NCBI GenBank assembly: GCA_903916195.1
Contig: CAIWVP010000034.1
Span: 1 to 64,000 of the forward strand
Reading direction: 5' to 3'
DNA length: 64,000 nucleotides
Source of the DNA: an uncultured Verrucomicrobiota bacterium
Lineage (GTDB): Bacteria > Verrucomicrobiota > Verrucomicrobiia > Limisphaerales > UBA9464
Made by a program: the position numbers and the translations under genes
Shown: positions 9,290-18,116 of the stretch, one piece after another
Position numbering within the stretch: position 1 is the first letter of the stretch
Layout of the letters: every line of letters starts with the position of its first letter
The notes under the pieces: model-generated
The model's database searches: none
Seen by the model: only the letters and a program-made list of their open reading frames with translations
Told to the model about the DNA's origin: nothing

Positions 9290-12200
9290 ATGATCACCCA
9301 CCTCATCGATTGGTCGTTGAAGAACCGCTTCCTCGTGATCTGCGCCGCGCTGCTCTTGGCCGCGTGGGGCGTGAAGGCGCTGCGCGCGACGCCGGTGGAC
9401 GCCATCCCGGACCTCTCGGAGAACCAGGTGCTCGTGTACGGCGATTGGCCGGGCCGTTCGCCGCGGGAGGTCGAGGACCAGGTGACGTATCCGCTGAGCG
9501 TGAACCTCCAGGGGCTCTCCGGCGTGAAGGCGGTCCGCGCGAATTCGATGTTCGGGTTCTCGCTGGTGACCGTCGTGTTCGAGGACCGCGTGCCCGGCGA
9601 TCTCGCCCGGCAACGCGTCAGCCAGCGCCTCGGCCTCGTCGGTTCTCAGCTGCCGGCCGGCGTCACCCCGCAGCTCGGCCCCGACGCGACCGGCCTCGGC
9701 TGGGTGTACCAGTACCACCTCCACGTGGATCCGGACGCGCCGGGCGGCCACGACCTCGGCGAGCTCCGCGCGGTGCAGGATTTCTTCCTGCGCTACCAGC
9801 TCCAGAGCGTTCCCGGCGTCGCCGAGGTCGCGAGCATCGGCGGGTTCGTGCGGCAATACCAGATCGAGGTGGACCCGGCGAAGCTGCGCCAGGCCGGGGC
9901 CACGTTGGCGCAGGTGATGGACGCCGTGGGCTCCAACAACCTGAACGTCGGCGGGAAGGTGATCGAGGAGAACGGCATGGAGTTCGTGGTCCGCGGCGTC
10001 GGCCTGGTGAAGTCCGTCGCCGACCTCGAGCAGATCGCGGTCGCGACCAAGGACGGCACGCCGGTCTATCTGCGCGATGTCGCGACCATCGGCCTGGGCG
10101 GCGATTTCCGCCGCGGTGCGCTCGACGTCGACGGGCGCGAGGTCGTCGGGGGCATCGTGGTGATTCGCACCGGCGACAACGCGATGGAGGTGATCCAACG
10201 CGTGAAGGCGAAGCTCGCGGAGATCGCGCCGAGCTTGCCCGCGGGCGTCACCGTCCTGCCCTTCTACGACCGCAGCGACCTCATCGCGCGGACGATCGAG
10301 ACACTGAAGCACGCGCTGGTCGAGGAGATGGTGCTCGTGACATTGGCGCACATCGTCTTCCTGTTCCATTTCCGCAGCATCCTCATCGTCACCATCCCGC
10401 TGCCGCTGAGCATCCTCGTGTCGTTCGTGCTGATGCAACGGTTCGGCATCTCCTCGAACATCATGTCGCTCGCGGGCATCGCCATCGCCATCGGCGTGCT
10501 CGTCGACGCCGGGATCGTGATGACCGAGAACGTCATCCGCCACTGCGAGGAGGCGGAGGCCAGGAAGAAGGCGGCCGGCGGGTCGGCGGACGCCGACCCT
10601 TCGCTCACGCCGGCCGAGCGCCTCCAGGTCACGCTGGAGGCGGCGACGCAGGTCGGGCGTCCGATCTTCTTCGCGATGGCCATCATCATCCTCGCGTTCG
10701 TGCCGGTGTTCGCGATGGGCGGCCAGGAGGGCAAGCTGTTCCATCCGCTCGCGTTCACCAAGACCTTCGCATGCGTCGGAGCGACGCTGCTCGCGGTGAC
10801 GCTCGTGCCGGTGCTCTGCTCGCTGCTGGTCAAAGGACCGTTCCATCGCGAGGAGGACAACTGGGTGATGAAGCTGCTGCTGCGCGTGTACGACCCGGCG
10901 CTCGACTGGTCGCTCGCGCATCGCAAGAGCGTGCTCGGGCTCGCGGCGCTGGTGCTGCTCGTGTCGCAAGTGGTCGCGTGGGGATTGCCCCGGCCGGTGC
11001 TCGACCGCATCGCGGCATGGAGCCCGTCGGCCGCTGCGCGGCTCGGAGGTTTCGGCCGCGAGTTCATGCCGGCGCTGAACGAAGGCTCGCTGCTGTTCAT
11101 GCCGGTGCTGCTCCCTCAGGTCTCGCTCACCGAGGTGAAGCGCATCATGTCCTGGCAAGACCGCGTGATCTCCCGGACGCCCGAGGTCGCCAGCGTCGCG
11201 GGCAAGCTCGGCCGCAGCGAGACGGCCACCGATCCCGCGCCGGTGGAGATGATCGAGACGACCATCATGCTCAGGCCCGAATCCGCGTGGCGCCCCGGCA
11301 TGACGCGCCAGAAGATCGTCGCCGAGCTGACGGAGAAGCTCACCGCCGTCCCGGGCTACGTGCCCGGCTTCCTCCAGCCGATCGAGAACCGCGTGCTGAT
11401 GATCTCGACCGGGATCCGCGCGCAGGTCGGCGTGAAGCTGCTGGGAGAAGACCTCGACCAACTGCAGCAGCTCGCCTTCGACGTCGAGAAGGTGGTGCGC
11501 GAAGTGCCGGGCGCCGTCGGCGTCGCGCCGAGCCGGGTGCAGGGCAAGCCGTATCTCGACATCGAGGTCGACCGTCCCGCGATGGCCCGCCTCGGCCTCT
11601 CCGCGAAGGACGTGCTCGACGTCGTCGAGACCGGGCTCGGCGGCAAGAACGTCGGCACCACCATCGAAGGACGCCAGCGGTTCCCCATCCAGGTGCGCTT
11701 CGACCGCGCGGCGCGCGACGACATCGAGAAGCTCGGCGAGGTGCTGGTGCCGCTGCCTTCCGGCCGGTCGATCCCGCTCGGCAGCGTCGCGAAGATCCGG
11801 CGCGTCGTCGGCCCGAGCGAGATCGCCAGCGAGAACGGCCGCCTCCGTGTGTTCGTGCAGGCCAACGTCCAGGGCCGCGACCTCGGCGGGTTCGTCGAGG
11901 ACGTGAAGGCGCGCATGGCGAAGGACGTCGTCCCGCGCCTGCCGAAGGGCGTGACCGTAGAGTATTCCGGCCAATACGAGCACCAGCTGCACGCGGAGCA
12001 GACGCTGCGGATGATCGTGCCCGTGGTGCTGCTCACCATCTTCCTGCTCCTCTACATCGTATACCGCAGCGCGAAGGAGGCGGCGCACGTGCTGCTCGCC
12101 GTGCCGTTCGCGCTGAGCGGATCGGTGTTCCTCCAATGGGCGCTCGGCTACGACTTCAGCGTCGCGGTCTGGATCGGCTACATCTCGCTCTTTGGCATCG

Positions 12201-12574
12201 CCATCCAGACCGGCGTGGTGATGGTCGTTTATCTTGAGGAGGCCATGGCGAAGCGCCAGGAGGCCTGCCGGGCCCGGGGCGCACCGTTCACTCGCGCCGA
12301 CCTGCTCGAAGCGATCAAGGCCGGCGCCCGGCTCCGGCTGCGTCCGAAGGTGATGACCGTGGCCACGACCATCGCGAGCCTGCTGCCGATCATGTGGAGC
12401 ACGCGGGCGGGCGCCGAGGTGATGAAGCCGCTCGCGACACCGGTCATCGGCGGCAGCGTCAGCTCGCTCATCCACATCCTCATCGTCACGCCGGTGATCG
12501 TGGCGTGGTTGCGCGAACGCGAGCTGGCGAAGGCGTCCGCGAAGGGGTCCGCCGGGTCCGTCACTTCCCGGTGA
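9290..12574 (+). CDS. CusA/CzcA-family heavy-metal efflux RND transporter
   Basis: 1094 aa; DAIPDLSENQVLVYGDWPGRSPREVEDQVTYPL and typical RND transmembrane blocks. Confidence 0.92.
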   Translation: MITHLIDWSLKNRFLVICAALLLAAWGVKALRATPVDAIPDLSENQVLVYGDWPGRSPREVEDQVTYPLSVNLQGLSGVKAVRANSMFGFSLVTVVFEDRVPGDLARQRVSQRLGLVGSQLPAGVTPQLGPDATGLGWVYQYHLHVDPDAPGGHDLGELRAVQDFFLRYQLQSVPGVAEVASIGGFVRQYQIEVDPAKLRQAGATLAQVMDAVGSNNLNVGGKVIEENGMEFVVRGVGLVKSVADLEQIAVATKDGTPVYLRDVATIGLGGDFRRGALDVDGREVVGGIVVIRTGDNAMEVIQRVKAKLAEIAPSLPAGVTVLPFYDRSDLIARTIETLKHALVEEMVLVTLAHIVFLFHFRSILIVTIPLPLSILVSFVLMQRFGISSNIMSLAGIAIAIGVLVDAGIVMTENVIRHCEEAEARKKAAGGSADADPSLTPAERLQVTLEAATQVGRPIFFAMAIIILAFVPVFAMGGQEGKLFHPLAFTKTFACVGATLLAVTLVPVLCSLLVKGPFHREEDNWVMKLLLRVYDPALDWSLAHRKSVLGLAALVLLVSQVVAWGLPRPVLDRIAAWSPSAAARLGGFGREFMPALNEGSLLFMPVLLPQVSLTEVKRIMSWQDRVISRTPEVASVAGKLGRSETATDPAPVEMIETTIMLRPESAWRPGMTRQKIVAELTEKLTAVPGYVPGFLQPIENRVLMISTGIRAQVGVKLLGEDLDQLQQLAFDVEKVVREVPGAVGVAPSRVQGKPYLDIEVDRPAMARLGLSAKDVLDVVETGLGGKNVGTTIEGRQRFPIQVRFDRAARDDIEKLGEVLVPLPSGRSIPLGSVAKIRRVVGPSEIASENGRLRVFVQANVQGRDLGGFVEDVKARMAKDVVPRLPKGVTVEYSGQYEHQLHAEQTLRMIVPVVLLTIFLLLYIVYRSAKEAAHVLLAVPFALSGSVFLQWALGYDFSVAVWIGYISLFGIAIQTGVVMVVYLEEAMAKRQEACRARGAPFTRADLLEAIKAGARLRLRPKVMTVATTIASLLPIMWSTRAGAEVMKPLATPVIGGSVSSLIHILIVTPVIVAWLRERELAKASAKGSAGSVTSR

Positions 12575-13865
12575 CGGCGGCGACGATCATGGCGACGGTC
12601 TTCTCGATGCCGCCCTGGTTCTCGTCGACCACGGCGCGGGCCCGTTCGCCGAGCCGGGCGCGCAGGCCGGGATCGGCGAGCACCTCGGCCAACGACCGCT
12701 CCAGGGCCCCGGCATCGGGGACCTGGATGGCGGCCTTGCGCTCGACGAACTGCGGCACGATCTGCGGGAAGTTCTGCATGTTCGGTCCGAACAGCACCGC
12801 CTTGCCGAGCGCCGCGGGCTCGATGGGGTTCTGGCCGCCCTCGGCCGTGAGGCTCTTGCCCACGAACACCGCATCGGCCCGTTTGTAGAAGAAGCCGAGC
12901 TCGCCGGTGGTGTTGACGAGCAGGCACCCGACCTCGCCCGGGGCGCGTTGCGTCGTCGAGGTCACCTCGGTGCGGAAGATGAACTTCACGCCGCGGGCCG
13001 CCAGCTCGCGTCCGACCTCGGCGCCGCGCTCATGGTGGCGCGGCACCAGCACGAGGAAGAGCTTGGGGAACCGCACGCGCAGACGGCCCGCGATATCGGC
13101 CAGGATGGCTTCCTCGCCGGCGTGGGTGCTGCCGGCGACCAGGACGAGCGCGTCGTCCGCCACGCCGAGCTGGCGCAGAAGCAGCGGCACGTCCAACTGA
13201 CGGCGGTCCGGGACCTTCGCGGAATCGAACTTCAGGCTGCCGGTGACGAGCACCGATGCCGGCCGGCAACCGAGTTTCCGGAGGCGCTCGGCATCGGCCT
13301 CGCTCTGGACGCCGACGCCGACGAAGCCCGCGAAGAACGGGCGGAATAGAAAACCGGCGCGACGATAACCGCGGAACGACCGGTCGGAGACCCGGGCGTT
13401 CACCAGCAGGTACGGGATCTCCCGCTTCTGGAGGCCCCAGAGCATGTTCGGCCACAGCTCGGCCTCGACGAAGACCATCGCCACCGGGTTGATGATCCCG
13501 AGGGCGCGCTGGACGTGTTTCCGCCGGTCGATGGGGTAGTAGATCTTCGCGACGTGGGCCGGAAGGCGCTTCTTGAGCTCGGCCATACCGGTGGCGGTCG
13601 TGGTGGAGACAAGCAGCTTGTGGTGCGGTAGCCGCAGCTCCAACACCTTGAGCAGCTGCACGCAGAGGTTCACCTCGCCGACGCTGACCGCGTGGAACCA
13701 GAGGGTCCGCCGGTTGGTCAGCGCCTGCTTGAGCTTGGCGTCGTAGTTGCCGAAGCGCTGCCCGAACCCAGCGACCCAACCGCCGCGACGCCACATCTTG
13801 AGGAAGTAGAAAGGCGCGGTGACCAAGAGGCCGATGTTGAAAAGAAGGTTGTAGAGAAACCGCAT
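12561..13865 (-). CDS. waaA: 3-deoxy-D-manno-octulosonic acid (Kdo) transferase
   Basis: LWFHAVSVGEVNLCVQLLKVLE ... ELWPNMLWGLQKREIPYLLVNARVSDRS ... VLVAGSTHAGEE. Confidence 0.9.
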   Translation of the reverse strand: MRFLYNLLFNIGLLVTAPFYFLKMWRRGGWVAGFGQRFGNYDAKLKQALTNRRTLWFHAVSVGEVNLCVQLLKVLELRLPHHKLLVSTTTATGMAELKKRLPAHVAKIYYPIDRRKHVQRALGIINPVAMVFVEAELWPNMLWGLQKREIPYLLVNARVSDRSFRGYRRAGFLFRPFFAGFVGVGVQSEADAERLRKLGCRPASVLVTGSLKFDSAKVPDRRQLDVPLLLRQLGVADDALVLVAGSTHAGEEAILADIAGRLRVRFPKLFLVLVPRHHERGAEVGRELAARGVKFIFRTEVTSTTQRAPGEVGCLLVNTTGELGFFYKRADAVFVGKSLTAEGGQNPIEPAALGKAVLFGPNMQNFPQIVPQFVERKAAIQVPDAGALERSLAEVLADPGLRARLGERARAVVDENQGGIEKTVAMIVAAVTGK

Positions 13866-14085
13866 GTCCGTGTCGGCCAGCTAGCGCCGCGCCAGATTTG
13901 ACCAGAAGTTCACACCGGCAAGCAAATGTTGCGGCCGCGAACGGAAGCCCGCGGATGCCCGGACGGAGGATTGTCGGCAGGTCCCGCGGAGAATCCTGCC
14001 CCGGACAAGTTCGGTTTGGAAATAACTCCGGCGACCCCTATCGCGTTCTCCGATCCCACAGCGTCGAATGAACGTTGAGGTGTCG

Positions 14086-14226
14086 GGAGGGACGCGGTTC
14101 CACCCGCGCCCTCGATGTTTCACGCCGCACCCGTCATCGCTTTCCATCGCAGCCCGTCACGTCACGGGATATCCTGCACGGCTTCTTCGCGAATGGATCA
14201 GGGCGCGGATGGAACCGCGCCCTCCC
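14086..14226. repeat. Inverted pair of a 27-bp GC-rich element (MITE-like / intergenic repeat)
   Basis: 14086-14112 reverse complement AGGGCGCGGGTGGAACCGCGTCCCTCC versus 14200-14226 AGGGCGCGGATGGAACCGCGCCCTCCC: one substitution plus one indel. Confidence 0.6.
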
Positions 14227-14266
14227 GGGTTCCCGGCGCGCCGGTCCACTCGAAGCGTCTTGGACT

Positions 14267-14295
14267 GCGGTGGCGCAGCAGAGCGGAGCCACCGC
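14267..14295. repeat. Intergenic hairpin (REP-like)
   Basis: GCGGTGGC-gcagcagagcgga-GCCACCGC, perfect 8-bp stem. Confidence 0.6.
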
Positions 14296-14499
14296 TTTGG
14301 GCGGGATACCCGATCCGGCGAGGCGCAACCCCGTTCGTCGCCGCGTCCGGCAGGCGAAGGCGGTGGCAAGCCACACGCACTCCAAGACCTCGCGGAATCC
14401 GCATGGGGCGGGAGAAGTCGCGTTGGCGTCGTGATGCTCCGCACCGACTTTTCTTTGCCTCCCGGGAGCGGGTTTCCGTAAGAATCGGACCGCACCGCT

Positions 14500-17400
14500 A
14501 TGCCGCACCGATCCGCCTCCGCTGTCGCCGCACCCTCGGGCCGCCGTGAGTTCCAGAAGCTCATGGCCGCGAACCGTTCCGAGATTGCCATCCGCATCTT
14601 CCGCGCGGCGACCGAGCTCGGCATGCGCACCGTCGCCATCTACGCCGCCGAGGACCGCTTCGGGGCACACCGCTTCAAAGCCGACGAGGCGTACCAGGTC
14701 GGCCAGGGCAAGGGGCCGGTCGCCGCCTACCTCGACATCGATAGCATCGTCGCCGCCGCCAAGGCGCGCGGCGTGGACGCCATCCATCCCGGCTACGGCT
14801 TCCTCTCGGAGAACCCGGCCTTCGCCCGCGCCTGCGCCAAGGCGGGCATCACCTTCGTCGGGCCACGTCCCGAGCTGCTGGACATGATGGGCGACAAGAC
14901 GGCCGCCCGCGCGCTGGCTCAGAAGATCGGCGTGCCCGTGCTGCCCGGCACCGAGGAACCGGTGAGCGACCGCGACGAGGCGCTGAAGGTGGCGAAGCAG
15001 ATCGGCTTCCCGCTCATCATCAAGGCGGCCTTCGGCGGCGGCGGACGCGGCATGCGCGTGGTGCACAAGGCGGGCGACCTCTCCGGCCTGCTCGACGAGG
15101 CGCAGGGCGAGGCGGGACGCGCCTTCGGCAACCCGGCGGTCTTCCTGGAGAAATACATCCCGCACGCGAAGCACATCGAGGTGCAGATCCTCGGCGACCA
15201 GCACGGCAACGTGATCCACCTGCACGAGCGCGATTGCTCGGTGCAGCGCCGGCACCAGAAGGTCGTGGAGGTCGCGCCCTCCTTCGGCCTGCCGGAGCAC
15301 GTGGTGAAAGAGCTGTGCGACGCCGCGGCGCGCATGGCCCGCGAGATCCGCTACGACAACGCGGGCACCATCGAGTTCCTCTACGACCTCGACCGCCACG
15401 AGTGGTTCTTCATCGAGATGAACCCGCGGATCCAGGTCGAGCACACGGTCACCGAGGTCATCACCGGCCTCGACCTCGTCCGCGCGCAGATCCTCATCGC
15501 GCAGGGACACAGCCTGCATTCGCAGCAGGTGGCGATGCCGCCGCAGAACCAGGTCCCGCGGAACGGCTACGCCATCCAGTGCCGCATCACCACCGAGGAC
15601 CCCGAGAACAAGTTCATGCCGGATTACGGCAAGATCCTCGCCTACCGCTCGCCCGGCGGCTTCGGCATCCGGCTCGACGGCGGCATGGGCTACACCGGAT
15701 CGGTGATCACGCCGTTCTACGACTCGATGCTGGTGAAGATCACCGGCAGCGGCCAGTCGTACGAGATGGCGATGAACCGCGTCCACCGCGCGCTGAGCGA
15801 GTTCCGGATCCGCGGCGTGAAGACGAACATCCCGTTCCTCGAGAACGTGATCGGCAACCCGGTGTTCCGCGCCGGGCAGGCGACCACCACGCTCATCGAC
15901 ACGACGCCGGAGCTCTTCACCTTCAAGCCCCGCCGCGACCGCGCCACGAAGCTGCTGAACTTCCTCGGCAACGTGATCGTGAACGGCAACCCGCACGCCA
16001 AGGGCTACAAACCCGAGCGTCCGTCCGTCGCCGCCCCGGTCCCGGCCAGCGAACCGCTCACCGCGCCCGCGCCCGGCACGCGCGACCTGCTGCTCAAGCT
16101 CGGGCCGGCCAAGTTCGCCGAGTGGACGCGCAAGCAGAAGCGCCTGCTGGTGACCGACACGACCTTCCGCGACGCGCACCAATCGTTGATGGCCACCCGC
16201 GTCCGCAGCTTCGACATGCTGGCCGTGGCCGATGCCGTGGCGCGCCGCACCCCGGACCTCTTCTCGCTGGAGATGTGGGGTGGCGCGACGTTCGACACGT
16301 CGATGCGCTTCCTCAACGAGGACCCTTGGGAACGCCTCCGCCAACTGCGCGCCAAGATCCCGAACATCTGTTTCCAGATGCTCTTCCGCGGCAGCAACGC
16401 CGTGGGCTACTCGAACTATCCCGACAACGTGGTCGCCGGCTTCGTGAAGCACGCCGCGTCGTCGGGCATGGACATCTTCCGCATCTTCGATTCGCTGAAC
16501 TACCTGCCCAACCTGCGGGTCGCGATGGCGGCGGTGCACGACACCCACGCCCTCTGCGAAGCGGCCGTGTGCTACACCGGCGACATCCTCGACGAACGCC
16601 GCGACAAGTATTCGCTGAAGTACTACGTCAAGCTGGCCAAGGAGCTGGAGAAGATGGGCGCGCACATGCTCGCCATCAAGGACATGGCGGGCCTGTGCCG
16701 TCCGTTCGCCGCGAAGAAGCTCGTGAAGGCGCTGCGCGACGAGGTCGGGCTGCCGATCCATTTCCACACCCACGACACCAGCGGCGTGCAGGCGGCGTCC
16801 ATCCTCAACGCCTCCGAGGCGGGCGTGGACATCGTGGACCTCGCACTGGCGAGCATGAGCGGCAGCACGTCGCAGCCGAACCTCAACTCCATCGTGGCCG
16901 CGCTGCAGCACACGTCGCGCGACACCCAGCTCGACCTCGCGGCGCTGAACGAGTTCTCCGACTACTGGGAGAAGGTGCGCGAGCACTACGCGCCGTTCGA
17001 CACCGCGCCCAAGACCGGTAGCGCCGAGGTCTACCTGCACGAGATGCCGGGCGGCCAGTACACCAACCTCAAGGAGCAGGCCGCCAGCATGGGCGTCTCG
17101 CACCGCTGGCCGGAGATCGCCCGCACCTACGCCGAGGTCAACGCCCTCTTCGGAGACATCGTGAAGGTCACCCCGAGCAGCAAGGTCGTCGGCGACATGG
17201 CGCTGTTCCTCTTCAGCCGCGGCATCCGCCCGGCCGACGTCGTCAACCTGGAGCCCGGCACCGGCGGATTCCCGGAGAGCGTCATCGACATGCTCAGCGG
17301 CGGGCTCGGCTGGCCGGCCGGCGGATTCCCGGAAGCGGTCCAGCGCGTCGTGCTCGGCGAGAAGAAGGCCAAGGAGGCCCAGGCCCTCTTCCGCGCCGAC

Positions 17401-18012
17401 CAGACCGGCAACCGCGCCGCGCCGATCCATCTCGGCAAGCTCCGCAAGGAGCTCTCGGAGAAATCCAAACGCGAGGTCGGCGACGACGACCTGTACTCGC
17501 ACCTGATGTACCCGCAGGTCTTCGCCGATTACGCGAAGCACCACTTGGCATACAGCGACGTGAGCGTGCTGCCGACGACGGCGTTCTTCTACGGCCTTCG
17601 TCGCGGCGAAGAGATCGCTGTGAGCATCGAGGAGGGCAAGACGCTGATCATCCGCCTCGTCAACGTGAGCGAGGCCGACAAGGACGGCCGCCGCACGGTG
17701 ACCTTCGAGCTCAACGGCATGACCCGCGAGGCCTTCATCGCCGACAAGAAGGTCGTGCCGCAGACCAAGGCCCGGGTGAAGACCGACATCGCCGACCCGC
17801 TCCAGCACGGCGCGCCGATCCCCGGCCTCGTCACCAGCATCGCCGTCACCGTCGGCCAGAAGGTCGCGAAGAGCGACAAGCTGCTCATGATGGAGGCGAT
17901 GAAGATGCAGACCACCGTGTACGCCACCGCGGACGGCGTGGTCGCCGAGCTGCACTGCGCCGTGGGCGAGACCGTCGAGAGCAAGGACCTGCTGGTGCGC
18001 CTGCGGGCGTAG
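14500..18012 (+). CDS. pyc: Pyruvate carboxylase
   Basis: 1170 aa: biotin carboxylase, carboxyltransferase (VTDTTFRDAHQSLMATRVR) and BCCP (MMEAMKMQT) domains. Confidence 0.95.
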   Translation: MPHRSASAVAAPSGRREFQKLMAANRSEIAIRIFRAATELGMRTVAIYAAEDRFGAHRFKADEAYQVGQGKGPVAAYLDIDSIVAAAKARGVDAIHPGYGFLSENPAFARACAKAGITFVGPRPELLDMMGDKTAARALAQKIGVPVLPGTEEPVSDRDEALKVAKQIGFPLIIKAAFGGGGRGMRVVHKAGDLSGLLDEAQGEAGRAFGNPAVFLEKYIPHAKHIEVQILGDQHGNVIHLHERDCSVQRRHQKVVEVAPSFGLPEHVVKELCDAAARMAREIRYDNAGTIEFLYDLDRHEWFFIEMNPRIQVEHTVTEVITGLDLVRAQILIAQGHSLHSQQVAMPPQNQVPRNGYAIQCRITTEDPENKFMPDYGKILAYRSPGGFGIRLDGGMGYTGSVITPFYDSMLVKITGSGQSYEMAMNRVHRALSEFRIRGVKTNIPFLENVIGNPVFRAGQATTTLIDTTPELFTFKPRRDRATKLLNFLGNVIVNGNPHAKGYKPERPSVAAPVPASEPLTAPAPGTRDLLLKLGPAKFAEWTRKQKRLLVTDTTFRDAHQSLMATRVRSFDMLAVADAVARRTPDLFSLEMWGGATFDTSMRFLNEDPWERLRQLRAKIPNICFQMLFRGSNAVGYSNYPDNVVAGFVKHAASSGMDIFRIFDSLNYLPNLRVAMAAVHDTHALCEAAVCYTGDILDERRDKYSLKYYVKLAKELEKMGAHMLAIKDMAGLCRPFAAKKLVKALRDEVGLPIHFHTHDTSGVQAASILNASEAGVDIVDLALASMSGSTSQPNLNSIVAALQHTSRDTQLDLAALNEFSDYWEKVREHYAPFDTAPKTGSAEVYLHEMPGGQYTNLKEQAASMGVSHRWPEIARTYAEVNALFGDIVKVTPSSKVVGDMALFLFSRGIRPADVVNLEPGTGGFPESVIDMLSGGLGWPAGGFPEAVQRVVLGEKKAKEAQALFRADQTGNRAAPIHLGKLRKELSEKSKREVGDDDLYSHLMYPQVFADYAKHHLAYSDVSVLPTTAFFYGLRRGEEIAVSIEEGKTLIIRLVNVSEADKDGRRTVTFELNGMTREAFIADKKVVPQTKARVKTDIADPLQHGAPIPGLVTSIAVTVGQKVAKSDKLLMMEAMKMQTTVYATADGVVAELHCAVGETVESKDLLVRLRA

Positions 18013-18049
18013 GCGCAGGAGCGGCCGATCCCAGGGGTCGCCTCCTATC

Positions 18050-18116
18050 GCCGCCGATCTGAGGAGGCGGAAGGCCTGGGTTTGTCCGTGGCGATCCGCC
18101 TCCTCACGTCGGCGGC
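18050..18116. repeat. Long imperfect inverted repeat between convergent genes
   Basis: Arms 18050-18071 and 18095-18116 (22 nt, 2 mismatches) with 23-nt loop; abuts the stop codon of the minus-strand gene. Confidence 0.65.

Noticed and set aside
8830-12237. 1135-aa plus-strand ORF overlapping the CusA gene in another frame
   Set aside because: Arg-rich out-of-frame translation of GC-rich coding sequence.
8672-12475. 1267-aa minus-strand ORF opposite the CusA/YHS region
   Set aside because: Antisense mirror ORF in high-GC coding DNA; His/Arg/Asp-rich low-complexity translation with no recognisable fold, while the plus strand encodes an unmistakable RND pump.
14068-14549. Several short overlapping ORFs upstream of pyc
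   Set aside because: They translate the inverted repeats/hairpins in all frames; best explained as intergenic repeat DNA.
14134-17955. 1273-aa minus-strand ORF opposite pyc
   Set aside because: Same artefact; its composition mirrors the pyc codons and shows no domain signature.
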